Origin: Gammaproteobacteria bacterium
GTDB lineage: Bacteria; Pseudomonadota; Gammaproteobacteria; Arenicellales; UBA868
Length of the DNA: 35,135 nucleotides
Assembly: GCA_022450155.1 (NCBI GenBank)
Contig: JAKUQR010000001.1
Location: 157,869 to 193,003, forward strand
Direction of reading: 5' to 3'
Shown: piece by piece, positions 7,318 through 16,449 of the stretch
How positions within the stretch are numbered: the stretch's first letter is position 1
Layout: each line of letters opens with the position of its first letter
The notes under the pieces: generated by a model
The model's input: the letters and a program-made list of their open reading frames with translations, nothing else
The model's database searches: none
What the model was told of the DNA's origin: nothing
Position numbers and translations under genes: made by a program

Positions 7318-9315
7318 TTACTGACTCCAGGCCTTGCGCAGATCCAGATCTTGAATTTTCTGTCTGAGAACCAACTGTTGATTTCGGTCATCAGCCTGCT
7401 GCAACAAGTCGAGATAAACCATCCGAGCGTCGACCAACAAGCCGGCCTGTGTGAGCTGTACAGCCGCCTTGAATTGAGCACTCTGATTCCACCGCGATGC
7501 CGTGGCAGCACTGGTATCGACCACCGCCGAACGCAGGAACAAGTCCGCACTTCGCACATGTTTATTCAGAGCAGCGTGGGATTCGGCCATCCAGAAAAGC
7601 AGTTCCTGCCGCTGGCGGGGCGTCTGGACCAGATTGGCGGCCTGCGCAAACCCCTTCAATGCCAGTGCGTGTTTGCCAATAGTCTGAAGATCAAAAAACA
7701 CTTGCATGACACGGTCTAGCATTCCTTCCGACAGCTGATCGCTCCCCGAAAGCCAATCCACCACTGCGATCAACCCATCATCTGCCTGCCCTGCAAATAT
7801 CTGGATTCGTGACCGTCGGAGCACCCATTCTCCTTCGTTCATGTTTGGAGGCGGTGCACGCATCCTGCCCGAGAGACGGGAGGCCAGCGCATAGCGCCGG
7901 TTCTGTACCGCTTCCTGAGCCAGGGTCTGTAGAAGATCATCCTCGATCTGACTCTCTGATCCCATCGGGGCAGCATCTCCATACAAGAGCAGCACCAACG
8001 GCGATAATTTTGCTTCAATCAGAGACTCCACCAGAGAACGCGTCAGGATCCCGACTGCATCTTCCTCGATGCCCGAACGCAGCATGGTCACCAGCAACGC
8101 CCGCTGTCCCTCCAGCCCAACACCCGCACCCTCTACGGCATTGATCCAGGAACCCGGGTCCTGTGACACATAGGGGATCGCCGGGAGAATCTCCGCAGCG
8201 AGTCTGTCATAGGCAGTCAACAACTGGACCCGTGTCGGTGGCAGCATAGGAGCTTCTATCGTCACACCGGGCACCAACAACCATTCCAGTGCTTTAACCC
8301 TAGACGACCAGTCCTTTGCCAGCAACGCGGCTTCCGCCACTATCCCCCAATAGAAGTGTGCATCTACCCTGACGTTCGGCTGTTCTGCCGATAGGCCGAG
8401 GCGAGTCAGCACGTCGTCTGCGGTATAGGAACCCTCCCTGAGTCGCGCGATGAAACGCAATCGCTCGGCTTTTGCCCCTTGCTGACCAATCAGATAGCGT
8501 AAAGCCTCCCCCGGTCGACCGGACTCCAGCAATATCGTGGCCCTCAACTCCCCCCAGCTCGCTTCATCTGGATAGTACTCGGCCTGAAATCGGCTGCAGG
8601 CCGCATCCGCATCTTGAAACAGTTTTTCGGTTCGGTAAGCATCGATCATCAACCGCCTAGCTGTCATCGCGATCTGGTTGTCAGGCTCGCTGTCAACCCA
8701 CATCGCACGCAGCACTGACCGTGCACGCCTCGGATCACCCTGATCAATGTGCACACCGGCGATGTCGACATAGACCCGGGCCTTAAGCGCGCCATCGAGC
8801 CTCGACAACGCGGTTTGAAGACGTGACAGCAACATCGTGGAGTGACCCGCCGCCCTCAGTGCCAACCACAACTCCTGCTCCCACTCCAGCCAATCAGATT
8901 TGTGCTCGATTTCTATTTCCTTCAGCAGAGCCAGGGCAAGGCCCGACGCGCCAGCCTGCCGGAGCATGCGGATCCGGGCCAGCGTAGTCGATGTGTCTAC
9001 CGGTAAAAACTCGGGGGCAGTGGTACCAGGCTCCGGCAACAGACTCTGCTGGACCGAAATCTGAGTCCTGAAACCAATATCTAGTTGCGGCAACCACAAA
9101 CGCGTGTCGTCAGCTGCCTGGCGCAGGTAGAGCGGAAGCGATACCGGTGGATTAGTCGGGTCAGACAGGACGTTAGGTGACATGGCATACAGCAACACTG
9201 CAGCAGCCATGCCGGACAACAGATTTTGCCACCTGTTGAACAGGCATCCGATCAGTAACTTAAACAACCTGCACATACGGTGGGGGACCGCAGCATGGCC
9301 ACTGCGCGAAGTCAT
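7318..9315 (-). CDS. Exported or membrane-anchored TPR-like protein of unknown function
   Basis: A protein of about 665 aa that I do not recognise beyond its overall form. A basic N-terminus is followed by one hydrophobic stretch (LLSGMAAAVLLYAM), giving a signal peptide or anchor, and then by long alpha-helical sequence rich in Ala, Leu and Arg with irregular TPR-like helix pairs. The start is uncertain. I chose ATG 9315, which has GGAGT about 12 nt upstream, but ATG 9276 would give a cleaner signal peptide, and an in-frame TTG at 9366 lacks a ribosome site. It sits between rplS and xerD on the same strand and is coupled to xerD. Helical-repeat scaffolding is an inference; there are no catalytic motifs. 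Confidence 0.75.
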   Translation of the reverse strand: MTSRSGHAAVPHRMCRLFKLLIGCLFNRWQNLLSGMAAAVLLYAMSPNVLSDPTNPPVSLPLYLRQAADDTRLWLPQLDIGFRTQISVQQSLLPEPGTTAPEFLPVDTSTTLARIRMLRQAGASGLALALLKEIEIEHKSDWLEWEQELWLALRAAGHSTMLLSRLQTALSRLDGALKARVYVDIAGVHIDQGDPRRARSVLRAMWVDSEPDNQIAMTARRLMIDAYRTEKLFQDADAACSRFQAEYYPDEASWGELRATILLESGRPGEALRYLIGQQGAKAERLRFIARLREGSYTADDVLTRLGLSAEQPNVRVDAHFYWGIVAEAALLAKDWSSRVKALEWLLVPGVTIEAPMLPPTRVQLLTAYDRLAAEILPAIPYVSQDPGSWINAVEGAGVGLEGQRALLVTMLRSGIEEDAVGILTRSLVESLIEAKLSPLVLLLYGDAAPMGSESQIEDDLLQTLAQEAVQNRRYALASRLSGRMRAPPPNMNEGEWVLRRSRIQIFAGQADDGLIAVVDWLSGSDQLSEGMLDRVMQVFFDLQTIGKHALALKGFAQAANLVQTPRQRQELLFWMAESHAALNKHVRSADLFLRSAVVDTSAATASRWNQSAQFKAAVQLTQAGLLVDARMVYLDLLQQADDRNQQLVLRQKIQDLDLRKAWSQ

Positions 9316-9389
9316 CCGCGGACCCACTCCGGCAGCTGGGGGCCATATCACAACCTGGCCGGACAATGCGACCAGCGTTGGAGGATGTA

Positions 9390-9737
9390 TCAGGAGATCT
9401 TTTCTTTGATCCGGGCAGATTTTCCCGTACGGCCGCGCAGATAATACAACTTGGCTCGTCTAACATCGCCGCGTCGGCGTACTTCGATCGAATCCACCAT
9501 CGGGCTATGGGTCTGGAAAACACGCTCTACACCCTCACCATAGGATATCTTGCGAACCGTGAACGATGAGTTTAGCCCTCTGTTCTTTTTTGCGATGACA
9601 ACGCCTTCAAAGGCCTGCAGACGTTCTCTGTTCGCTTCTTTGACTTTTACCTGGACGCGAACAGTATCACCCACCGCAAATTCCGGTAGGTCGGTTTTCA
9701 GTTGTTCCTGCTCTAGTTCTTTAATCAGGTTGGTCAT
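9390..9737 (-). CDS. rplS: 50S ribosomal protein L19
   Basis: A 115-aa basic protein matching bacterial L19 over its full length. Signature stretches are '[15 protein letters not shown]', '[14 protein letters not shown]', '[17 protein letters not shown]' and '[19 protein letters not shown]'. L19 lies at the 30S-50S interface and contributes to intersubunit bridges. It is the last ribosomal gene of rpsP-rimM-trmD-rplS, and its start overlaps the 3' end of trmD by 17 nt, so translation is coupled. Confidence 0.97.
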   Translation of the reverse strand: MTNLIKELEQEQLKTDLPEFAVGDTVRVQVKVKEANRERLQAFEGVVIAKKNRGLNSSFTVRKISYGEGVERVFQTHSPMVDSIEVRRRGDVRRAKLYYLRGRTGKSARIKEKIS

Positions 9738-10482
9738 TTGAACTCTCCCGTTCTTCTCGCTCGCGTTTGTACTGTTCGAGCAACTGATGCTCTTCCTTGT
9801 TCAGTTTCCTCTTGGCCATCAAGTCTGGCCTGCGCATCCAGGTTCGTCCCAGTGCCTGCTTCAGTCGCCAGCGACGGACCTCGTCATGGTTACCACTCAG
9901 CAGCACCGGCGGTACGTTATAACCACGATACGCTTGCGGCTTGGTGTACTGCGGCCAGTCAAGCAGGCCATCACTGAATGAATCAGCCGCTGCCGAACCT
10001 TCGTTACCCAGCACACCTGGCAAATACCTGACCAGCGCCTCTATCAACACCATCGCTGGCAACTCACCCCCTGCAACCACATAGTCTCCGATCGAGATTT
10101 CCTCATCGACCTCAGTCTCAATCAGACGCTCATCAATACCCTCATATCGTCCGCTTAACAGTACCAGCGAACTTTCATCCGCCAGCGCTTTAACACGCGC
10201 CTGATCCAGCTTACCACCTTGTGGAGACAAGTGCAGTACCTTGCCGCCACCCGCCGCGCGAACCGCTGTCAATGCGCGACGCAGCGGTTCGATCATCATT
10301 ACCATGCCGGGTCCCCCGCCATAAGGCCGGTCATCTACCCGGCGATAGTTATCGTCGGTAAATTCCCTCGGGTCCCACAGGGCCAACTCAAGCGAACCTG
10401 ATTCCAGGGCCCGTCGGGTCATTCCCCAGCAGCGTACTGCATCGAACATACCGGGAAATATAGTGACGACGTCGAGTCGCAT
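9721..10482 (-). CDS. trmD: tRNA (guanine-N1)-methyltransferase TrmD
   Basis: A 253-aa SPOUT-class enzyme that methylates G37 of tRNAs reading codons such as CUN, CCN and CGG, using S-adenosylmethionine, and so prevents +1 frameshifting. Visible motifs are '[14 protein letters not shown]' (about 50-63) and the trefoil-knot segments '[15 protein letters not shown]' and '[16 protein letters not shown]'. The basic C-terminal domain ends in a charged helix. An AGGA precedes the ATG at 10482. It lies 35 nt after rimM and overlaps rplS by 17 nt, the usual order. Confidence 0.97.
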   Translation of the reverse strand: MRLDVVTIFPGMFDAVRCWGMTRRALESGSLELALWDPREFTDDNYRRVDDRPYGGGPGMVMMIEPLRRALTAVRAAGGGKVLHLSPQGGKLDQARVKALADESSLVLLSGRYEGIDERLIETEVDEEISIGDYVVAGGELPAMVLIEALVRYLPGVLGNEGSAAADSFSDGLLDWPQYTKPQAYRGYNVPPVLLSGNHDEVRRWRLKQALGRTWMRRPDLMAKRKLNKEEHQLLEQYKREREERESSNDQPD

Positions 10483-10517
10483 CGTCCTGCCACCCTACCG
10501 GCTCCAACAGGCGCCGG

Positions 10518-11069
10518 TCAGTAATCCTTTTCCCAATCGACCTGAATTCGACCCCTATTCAGATCGACCTCTGCGACCACCCCCGGTGTATAGGGCACTA
10601 GTCGTTCCTGCTCTCCCTTCAACACCAATACATCGTTAGCACCTGTCTCGAGCAGCCGGTCTACCTTTCCCAGGCTCTCACCACTTAAGTTGACAACCTC
10701 CAGACCTTCGAGCTGATACCAGTAATATTCTCCAGACTCGAGTTTACTGAATCGATCTGCCGCTACAGCAATATCCACATCCACCAGTTCCGTCGCCTGG
10801 GCTCGATCGTCATAACCCTTCAGATGACAGACAACACCTTTCTGGTGAAGACGACCCTCGACCACTGTTCGCGCCATCCAGCCCTGGTCCTGTTTCAACA
10901 ACCACGTGTCGTATTGCAGGATGTCGCCAACCCGACTGGAATAATCTTGAACCCTAACCCAGCCTTTGACTCCAAAGACGCCACGGATTCGGCCCACCAT
11001 CACTGTGCCGTCCTGCTCATGGTTCACTGAGTTACACCGTACACCGGCCCGGGCGCCGGCAGTGCGCAT
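10518..11069 (-). CDS. rimM: 16S rRNA processing protein RimM
   Basis: A 183-aa assembly factor for the 30S head that binds S19 and helps process 16S rRNA. The N-terminal RimM domain begins 'VMVGRIRGVFGVKGWVRV', and the C-terminal PRC-barrel contains 'YYWYQLEGLEVV' and 'GANDVLVLKGEQERLVPY'. The frame is open much further upstream through rpsP, but the ATG at 11069 gives the normal family length and sits 1 nt after the rpsP stop (TGATATG), which is typical coupling. About 22 residues precede the first conserved block, slightly more than usual, so an internal start cannot be excluded. Confidence 0.93.
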   Translation of the reverse strand: MRTAGARAGVRCNSVNHEQDGTVMVGRIRGVFGVKGWVRVQDYSSRVGDILQYDTWLLKQDQGWMARTVVEGRLHQKGVVCHLKGYDDRAQATELVDVDIAVAADRFSKLESGEYYWYQLEGLEVVNLSGESLGKVDRLLETGANDVLVLKGEQERLVPYTPGVVAEVDLNRGRIQVDWEKDY

Positions 11070-11070
11070 A

Positions 11071-11325
11071 TCAAGCAGCAGCGTTGCGCTTGACCTGTTT
11101 AAGAATATTCGCAACCCGTTCTGACGGCTGCGCACCCTGACTGATCCAGTAGTCTGCCCGCTCCGTATCGATACGCAATGATTCTTCCGATTCAACAGCC
11201 ATGGGGTTAACAAACCCGATCCGCTCAATAAATCGTCCGCGCGGCTGACGTCGCTGATCTGACACTACGATCGAATAGAAAGGTCTTTTCTTCGATCCGC
11301 CTCGAGCGAGCCGTATCTTAACCAT
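11071..11325 (-). CDS. rpsP: 30S ribosomal protein S16
   Basis: An 84-aa S16 with the typical start '[20 protein letters not shown]', then '[12 protein letters not shown]' and '[16 protein letters not shown]'. S16 stabilises the lower 30S body during assembly. It is the first gene of rpsP-rimM-trmD-rplS, and an extended -10 element lies about 35 nt upstream. It lies 80 nt downstream of ffh on the same strand, so read-through from ffh is also possible. Confidence 0.97.
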   Translation of the reverse strand: MVKIRLARGGSKKRPFYSIVVSDQRRQPRGRFIERIGFVNPMAVESEESLRIDTERADYWISQGAQPSERVANILKQVKRNAAA

Positions 11326-11360
11326 CCAGATTCTCCACTATGTGCTTCAAAAACCGGCGG

Positions 11361-11369
11361 ATTTTAGCA
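11361..11369 (-). promoter_or_regulatory. Extended -10 promoter for the rpsP operon
   Basis: On the minus strand TGC-TAAAAT (11369-11361) forms an extended -10 element between ffh and rpsP. No good -35 is present at 17 nt spacing, as is common for extended -10 promoters. It would start transcription about 30 nt before the rpsP ATG. Confidence 0.42.
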
Positions 11370-11405
11370 TAACTCCGAGTCAACTACCGGGGCAAAAACC
11401 AAAAA

Positions 11406-12767
11406 TCAACGTCCAAAAGGCGACATTCCCGGCACGCCGCCTTTCATCTGACTCATCATTTTCGCCAGGCCCCCCTTTCCCTTTGCTTTTTTCATCATTT
11501 TCTGCATTTGCGTGAATTGCTTCAGCAGTCGATTAACGTCTTGCACCTGGGTGCCCGATCCACCCGCAATCCGCCGTCGCCTCGATCCTTTGATCAGCGC
11601 GGGAAACAGCCGCTCTCTGGCAGTCATCGAATTGATGATGGCGATAGTCCGCCGAGTTTCACTGTCGTTAACTCGGTTTTTCACATGTTCCGGCAGATCC
11701 GTCATTCCAGGCAGCTTATCAAGCATCCCGGCCAGACCTCCCATCTGCTCCATCTGAACCAACTGATCTTTAAAATCTTCGAAGTCGAAGCCCTTACCCT
11801 TCTTGAGCTTGGCTGCGATTTTCTCAGCCTGCTTTCGGTCTACCTTTCGCTCGACCTCTTCAACCAAGGTCAATACGTCACCCATTCCGAGGATTCGAGA
11901 AGCAACTCGGTCTGGATGAAAGGCCTCCAGCGCCTCGACACTCTCTCCTGTGCCCAGAAACTTGATGGGTTTACCCGTGACTTCACGTATGGATAAGGCT
12001 GCACCGCCACGGGCATCTCCATCGGTTTTTGTCAGAACGATCCCTGTGAGCTCGAGTACCTGGTCAAAAGAGCGGGCACTGTTGACCGCATCTTGTCCGG
12101 TCATACTGTCGACCACGAACAGTGTTTCGACAGGTGATACTTCGTTGTGGATTCGACCGATCTCCGTCATCATCTCTTCATCTACGTGCAAACGGCCAGC
12201 AGTATCAATGATGACTACATCCATCACTTGCGTGGTTGCATGGGCGACAGCACCGCGTGCGATTTCCAGAGCACCGTCCCCGTCACCAAAATAGGCAACA
12301 CCGACCTCCTCAGACAATCTGCGTAACTGTTCCATCGCCGCAGGCCGGTAAACATCGACACTGCTGAGAAGCACATTTTTGTTCTCTCGGTCTTTAAGCA
12401 GCCGTGCCAGCTTGGCAGCAGTCGTTGTTTTACCTGCACCCTGGAGTCCCACCATTAGAACCACCGCCGGCGGGCGAGCTGCGAGGTTTAACGCATCATT
12501 TCGTGAGCCCATTAACTCAACAAGCTCATCGTAAACCACCCTGACAACAGCCTGCCCAGGTGTGAGGCTCTCCAGCACTTTTTCTCCCACAGCCCGCTGC
12601 TGCACCCTCTCTAAAAAGGACTTGACGACCGGCAAAGCAACATCCGCTTCCAACAGTGCCAGGCGGACTTCGCGCAGTGCCTGGCTGATGTTATCCTCCG
12701 ACAGCCGGCCGCGACCGCGCAGACCACGAAAGGTTTCTTTGAGACGATCCCCGAGTTGATTAAACAT
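11406..12767 (-). CDS. ffh: Signal recognition particle protein Ffh (SRP54)
   Basis: A 453-aa SRP GTPase that binds 4.5S RNA and signal sequences and delivers ribosomes to FtsY. The N domain covers about 1-95. The G domain carries G1 GLQGAGKTT (107-115), 'DTAGR' and 'TKTDGDARGG'. The methionine-rich M domain follows, with the RNA-binding 'SRRRRIAGGSGT' and a C-terminal run of Met, Lys and Gly residues. AAGGAG lies upstream of the ATG at 12767. The order ffh-rpsP is conserved in gammaproteobacteria, and ffh is divergent from the YpjD-like gene. The 4.5S RNA gene is not in the window. Confidence 0.97.
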   Translation of the reverse strand: MFNQLGDRLKETFRGLRGRGRLSEDNISQALREVRLALLEADVALPVVKSFLERVQQRAVGEKVLESLTPGQAVVRVVYDELVELMGSRNDALNLAARPPAVVLMVGLQGAGKTTTAAKLARLLKDRENKNVLLSSVDVYRPAAMEQLRRLSEEVGVAYFGDGDGALEIARGAVAHATTQVMDVVIIDTAGRLHVDEEMMTEIGRIHNEVSPVETLFVVDSMTGQDAVNSARSFDQVLELTGIVLTKTDGDARGGAALSIREVTGKPIKFLGTGESVEALEAFHPDRVASRILGMGDVLTLVEEVERKVDRKQAEKIAAKLKKGKGFDFEDFKDQLVQMEQMGGLAGMLDKLPGMTDLPEHVKNRVNDSETRRTIAIINSMTARERLFPALIKGSRRRRIAGGSGTQVQDVNRLLKQFTQMQKMMKKAKGKGGLAKMMSQMKGGVPGMSPFGR

Positions 12768-12921
12768 TGAGTTCTGTTCTCCTTGAGTGCGAGATTAATG
12801 ACTCAGAAGCTATTTCCGAATTCGGGCTTCCTAAACTGCCCTTGCGATTCTACACTCTGTCTTCATTCCTACTCGATCGAATCCAGCATCTGACTGTGTA
12901 TCTGACCAAAGGAAAAGCAAC

Positions 12922-13734
12922 TTGACAGATAGTCTCAATATTCTGGCGGTAATCGCCTATGTGGCTGCAACAGCGCTGACGATTCGATGGATGGGGCTGG
13001 CCCAAACTCAAGGCAAGTCCGATCTGAAGGCACTTCGCCTAGTCCTCGCCGTCGGGCTTTTGCTGCACGGCAGCGCTCTGGTTACGATTCTGGGCGCCGG
13101 TGATTCTCCAAATCTCGCTCTGGGCACTACCTTGTCCAGTGTTGCCTGGCTCATCGTGGTGTTGTTTATTGTCAGCAGTCTTCGCGCACCACTCACCTCA
13201 CTAGGCATTCTGATCCTGCCGACCGCCGCAATTGCTGTGCTAGTCGGGTGGCTCTACCCCGGTGCATCGCATGCGCCGGCATTGGGCAGTATCGCTGCAA
13301 AAACCCATCTGTTGATTGCCGGATTGTCCTATGGGCTGCTGAGCCTGGCAGTTGCACAGTCGATCCTGTTGTTTTATCTGGACCGGTTGATCCGGAATAA
13401 GCATCCCGCGGGCTTCTGGCTGAGCCTCCCTCCCATGGAGACCATGGAACTGATTCTGTTCCGACTGATCTTCAGTGGCTTCATCCTGCTTACAGTCACC
13501 CTTATCAGCGGTGCGGTGTTTTCTGATCACTTGTTTGGACAACCGTTTGTATTTAATCATCACGTCACCCTGGCCGTTTTAGGCTGGTTGAGCTTTGCCG
13601 TACTGCTCGGTGGTCGCTGGCTCTTCGGCTGGCGCGGACGCACAGCAGTTAACTGGACTCTGGCAGGTTTTGTTATTCTGGTTCTGGGTTATTTCGGAAC
13701 CCGCTTCATACTCGAAGTTTTGTTATCTGACTGA
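12922..13734 (+). CDS. CcsA/YpjD-type cytochrome c assembly-like membrane protein
   Basis: A 270-aa inner-membrane protein with about eight hydrophobic helices, matching the YpjD/CcsA-HemX family found next to ffh in many gammaproteobacteria. CcsA relatives handle haem for cytochrome c, but the role of YpjD itself is not settled (it has also been linked to HlyD-type stress functions). Conserved His residues occur in 'KTHLLIAGLSYG' and 'FNHHVTLAVLGW'. The start is a TTG at 12922 with AAGGA about 9 nt upstream; no ATG is available in this part of the frame. It is divergent from ffh and followed 12 nt later by a DUF924 gene. Confidence 0.83.
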   Translation: MTDSLNILAVIAYVAATALTIRWMGLAQTQGKSDLKALRLVLAVGLLLHGSALVTILGAGDSPNLALGTTLSSVAWLIVVLFIVSSLRAPLTSLGILILPTAAIAVLVGWLYPGASHAPALGSIAAKTHLLIAGLSYGLLSLAVAQSILLFYLDRLIRNKHPAGFWLSLPPMETMELILFRLIFSGFILLTVTLISGAVFSDHLFGQPFVFNHHVTLAVLGWLSFAVLLGGRWLFGWRGRTAVNWTLAGFVILVLGYFGTRFILEVLLSD

Positions 13735-13746
13735 ACATCTTCTCTG

Positions 13747-14391
13747 ATGACTGATGGTGTTAAAGCATCCTCGCTGGCTGTGCGCCCGAACGACATCCAC
13801 CGATTCTGGTTCCAGGACTGCCTGACGTGTCCACAGGAACTTGAGAACCGTAAAACCGACTGGTTTGGAGGTGGCAAGTCATTCGACGACACAATCCGGC
13901 GCGCCTACTGCGATCTACCTGACCGGGCGCTCAACGACGAGTTCGACCACTGGCAAAAAGATCCACTGTCCGTCATCTCCCTCATCCTGATCCTCGATCA
14001 GTTTCCACGCAATATGTATCGCGGAACCGCACGCTCATTTGCTTATGACGACAAAGCCAGGCTGGTGGCACAGGCTGCGATAGATCTCGGTATAGACGGC
14101 AAAGTCCACCCACTGGAAGCGACCTTTATTTATCTGCCGTTTGAACACTCCGAAGATCCCAGGGACCAGGTGACTTCGGTTGGACTTTTCGAACGATTGG
14201 CTCAGACTGCGCCGACTGAGTTCAGGGAACATCTGGAATCGGCAGTCGAGTATGCACGCAAGCATCAGGATATCCTCTCCAGATTCAGTCGATTTCCTCA
14301 CCGGAACCAGGCACTGGGTCGCTCGACGACGGCCGCCGAACAAGCATACCTGAACAGCGGTGGCGATACTTTCGGGGTGCCCCAAAAATAA
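13747..14391 (+). CDS. DUF924 family protein
   Basis: A 214-aa soluble protein of the DUF924 family (alpha-helical, TPR-like). Diagnostic segments are 'IHRFWFQD', 'KSFDDTIRRAY', 'ILILDQFPRNMYRGTARSFA', 'IYLPFEHSED' and 'FSRFPHRNQALGRSTTAAE'. The last contains the conserved HRN motif. The biochemical function of the family is not known. The ATG is 12 nt after the YpjD-like gene, so the two are probably cotranscribed. The length fits full-length family members. Confidence 0.88.
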   Translation: MTDGVKASSLAVRPNDIHRFWFQDCLTCPQELENRKTDWFGGGKSFDDTIRRAYCDLPDRALNDEFDHWQKDPLSVISLILILDQFPRNMYRGTARSFAYDDKARLVAQAAIDLGIDGKVHPLEATFIYLPFEHSEDPRDQVTSVGLFERLAQTAPTEFREHLESAVEYARKHQDILSRFSRFPHRNQALGRSTTAAEQAYLNSGGDTFGVPQK

Positions 14392-14431
14392 ATCAACTCA
14401 GCTGAACACTGACCAAACACAAAAGGATCGA

Positions 14432-14452
14432 ATGACACCAACAGACGAATGA
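14432..14452 (+). other. Mini-ORF leader (MTPTDE) overlapping the tupA-like start
   Basis: AAGGA (14423-14427) is followed by ATG at 14432 and a six-codon frame, MTPTDE, whose TGA (14450-14452) overlaps the ATG of the TupA-like gene as ATGA. The Shine-Dalgarno fits this ATG (spacing 4) much better than the downstream start (spacing 21). Translation of the transporter protein may therefore depend on reinitiation. It could be chance. Confidence 0.3.
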
Positions 14453-15282
14453 ACGCCGCAATAAAAATCTTCCTGTTCTTGATTACAGTCCTTGCCGGCC
14501 AGGTCTTTATGCCATGGTCTGCGCATGGCGGTGAACGTTTCATCGTGGTTGCATCCACGACGTCTACCGACAATTCTGGTCTCTACAACTTTCTGCTACC
14601 TCACTTTCGTGAACAAACCGGTATTGCGGTTCGGGTTGTTGCGGTGGGCACGGGCCAGGCGTTCCGTATCGCCCAAAACGGCGACGCTGATGTCCTTCTC
14701 GTGCATCATCGCCCCTCGGAAGACCAGTTCGTTTCAAAAGGATATGGCGTGGCCCGGCATGATCTGATGTACAACGACTATGTCCTCGTTGGCCCTCGCG
14801 ATGACCCGGCGTCCATCCTTTCCGCTTCCAATGTTATTGGCGCCGTTCAACGCATCGCAACCAACAAGAGCTTATTTGTTTCTCGAGGCGATGACAGTGG
14901 CACCCACAAAAAAGAACTGGAAATCTGGAACCAAAGTGGTATTGATACCTCTAAAGTAGGCAACGGCTGGTACCGGGAAACAGGCCGCGGTATGGGGGGT
15001 ACTTTGAATATGGCGAGCGCGCTGGACGCTTATACACTGAGCGACCGTGCAACCTGGCTCAAATTCGGCAACAAAGGACAGCTCGATATTCTCTTCCAGG
15101 GTGACCCGCCGTTGTTTAACCCATACGGCATCATCCTGGTAAACCTCGAAATACATCCTCACATCAAGTCCCGCGACGGCCAGACTTTTATCGACTGGAT
15201 GCTCTCAGAGACCGGACAGACACTGATTGCTAACTACCGAATCCTGGGCCAGCAGGCATTCTTCCCAACTGCCAGACCTTAA
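14449..15282 (+). CDS. tupA: TupA-like tungstate-binding periplasmic protein
   Basis: A 277-aa exported protein. A signal peptide (Met-Asn, Lys6, hydrophobic 8-20) with cleavage near residue 27 precedes a PBP-like domain. The mature N-terminus has 'IVVASTTSTDNSGL' (about 32-45), the TTST oxyanion motif of tungstate-binding TupA proteins, followed by 'VGTGQAFRIAQNGDADVLLVHH' in two blocks and 'FVSRGDDSGTHKKE'. TupA binds tungstate very selectively and passes it to the TupBC ABC transporter. No permease or ATPase gene follows: the next gene is convergent. It is therefore an orphan here, either served by distant TupBC or repurposed. It lies 57 nt downstream of the DUF924 gene. Confidence 0.85.
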   Translation: MNAAIKIFLFLITVLAGQVFMPWSAHGGERFIVVASTTSTDNSGLYNFLLPHFREQTGIAVRVVAVGTGQAFRIAQNGDADVLLVHHRPSEDQFVSKGYGVARHDLMYNDYVLVGPRDDPASILSASNVIGAVQRIATNKSLFVSRGDDSGTHKKELEIWNQSGIDTSKVGNGWYRETGRGMGGTLNMASALDAYTLSDRATWLKFGNKGQLDILFQGDPPLFNPYGIILVNLEIHPHIKSRDGQTFIDWMLSETGQTLIANYRILGQQAFFPTARP

Positions 15283-15309
15283 ATTCTACGATTGGCATAA
15301 AACAGTTGA

Positions 15310-16419
15310 TCACGACTCACTCATCAGATATTCGGACGATTCGAGCCAGGTCGGATCGATGTCGACGCCCCAGCCCGGCTTGTCCGGCACCTCCACATGG
15401 CCGTCCTCAACAGAAAACGGTGACTCGATAAACAAACCATCCTGCCAGGGATAATATTCCGGACCTTCAATCGAAAACTCCAGGTACTTTCCCGCATTCT
15501 CGATCGTTCGTAAAAGATGCATGGTGAAGAGTGTCACCATAGACAGATTCGCGCAATGCGGTGTACAGGGCATCCCGGCTGCTGCTGCCATGCGCGCAAC
15601 TTCCAGGGTGCGCACCATACCCCCCAGATAGCACACATCGGGCTGTACGATATCAACAGCACGCATGTCGATCATTCTCCGCCAGGTCGGTATTTCGCAG
15701 TCCTGTTCACCGCCTGTCACATCCAGGCTGAGCGCCTGGGTGACCGCCTGCGTCTGCTCCAGTTCCCAGTATGGGCAGGGTTCCTCAAAATGCTCGACAC
15801 CGTACTGTTCGAGCATCTTCCCCACTTCAATCGCCCTGGCTGGAGCAAAGCCACTGTTGGCATCGACCAGCAATGCGACATCGTCGCCCAGTCCTTTCCT
15901 AACTGCCGGCACGATCGCTTCAGTCCGACCAGGCCATTCATCGATGTCCCGCCCACATTCAGCACCCACTCTGAACTTAAACGCCGTATATCCGTATTCT
16001 TGTCGTAATCCACAAAGGCGTTCGGTCTCAGCTTCCGGCTTGATATCACGCCGCATGCTCGAGCCGTAAACACGCAACTTTCCAGGTGAACCCCCCAATA
16101 ACTCGCACACGCTCTTGCCCTGGTCACGCCCACCTAAGTCCCACAATGCGGTATCAAGCCCTGCCAATGCCCGTCGCAGATAGGAGCCTGGAAACTTGTG
16201 CTCTCTGAGCGGAATGAGGTCTACCAGTCTTTGGATGTCGGTGCACGGTTCGCCTAACACCCAGGGCGCGATCTGTCGGTGAACAACCCGGGCCGTGATA
16301 TCGGCATTGTAGGGCGCGACCTGACCCCAGCCGTAAGCACCATCCTCAGCTGTGACCTTGACGAAAGCCAGATATTCGCGACTGAAAGTTTCTATGCGTG
16401 TAATTTTGGCGCTCGGCAT
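15310..16419 (-). CDS. Mandelate racemase/muconate lactonizing enzyme family (enolase superfamily)
   Basis: A 369-aa enolase-superfamily protein, probably a sugar-acid dehydratase or racemase acting in the cytosol. The N-terminal capping domain is followed by a TIM barrel. Visible catalytic elements are K148-x-R150 ('FKFRVG'), metal ligands D186 ('VDANSGF'), E212 ('FEEP') and E238 ('GGEQD'), and the D-H pair near D256/D261 ('DIVQPDV') with H288 ('TPHC'). The His-Asp dyad places it with the mandelate-racemase subgroup. The KxR (not KxK) motif is seen in several dehydratase lines. It lies 30 nt downstream of a Zn-ADH and a FAD oxidase gene, suggesting one carbohydrate- or hydroxy-acid catabolic operon. 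Confidence 0.88.
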   Translation of the reverse strand: MPSAKITRIETFSREYLAFVKVTAEDGAYGWGQVAPYNADITARVVHRQIAPWVLGEPCTDIQRLVDLIPLREHKFPGSYLRRALAGLDTALWDLGGRDQGKSVCELLGGSPGKLRVYGSSMRRDIKPEAETERLCGLRQEYGYTAFKFRVGAECGRDIDEWPGRTEAIVPAVRKGLGDDVALLVDANSGFAPARAIEVGKMLEQYGVEHFEEPCPYWELEQTQAVTQALSLDVTGGEQDCEIPTWRRMIDMRAVDIVQPDVCYLGGMVRTLEVARMAAAAGMPCTPHCANLSMVTLFTMHLLRTIENAGKYLEFSIEGPEYYPWQDGLFIESPFSVEDGHVEVPDKPGWGVDIDPTWLESSEYLMSES

Positions 16420-16449
16420 AACTAAACCCGTTAAAAGAAAGACAGCTTT

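Noticed and set aside
11508-11996. Plus-strand open frame of 162 codons
   Set aside because: Antisense to ffh, a complete conserved gene; open by codon-bias mirror effects.
15517-16008. Plus-strand open frame of 163 codons
   Set aside because: Antisense to the enolase-superfamily gene; His- and Cys-rich composition without a motif.
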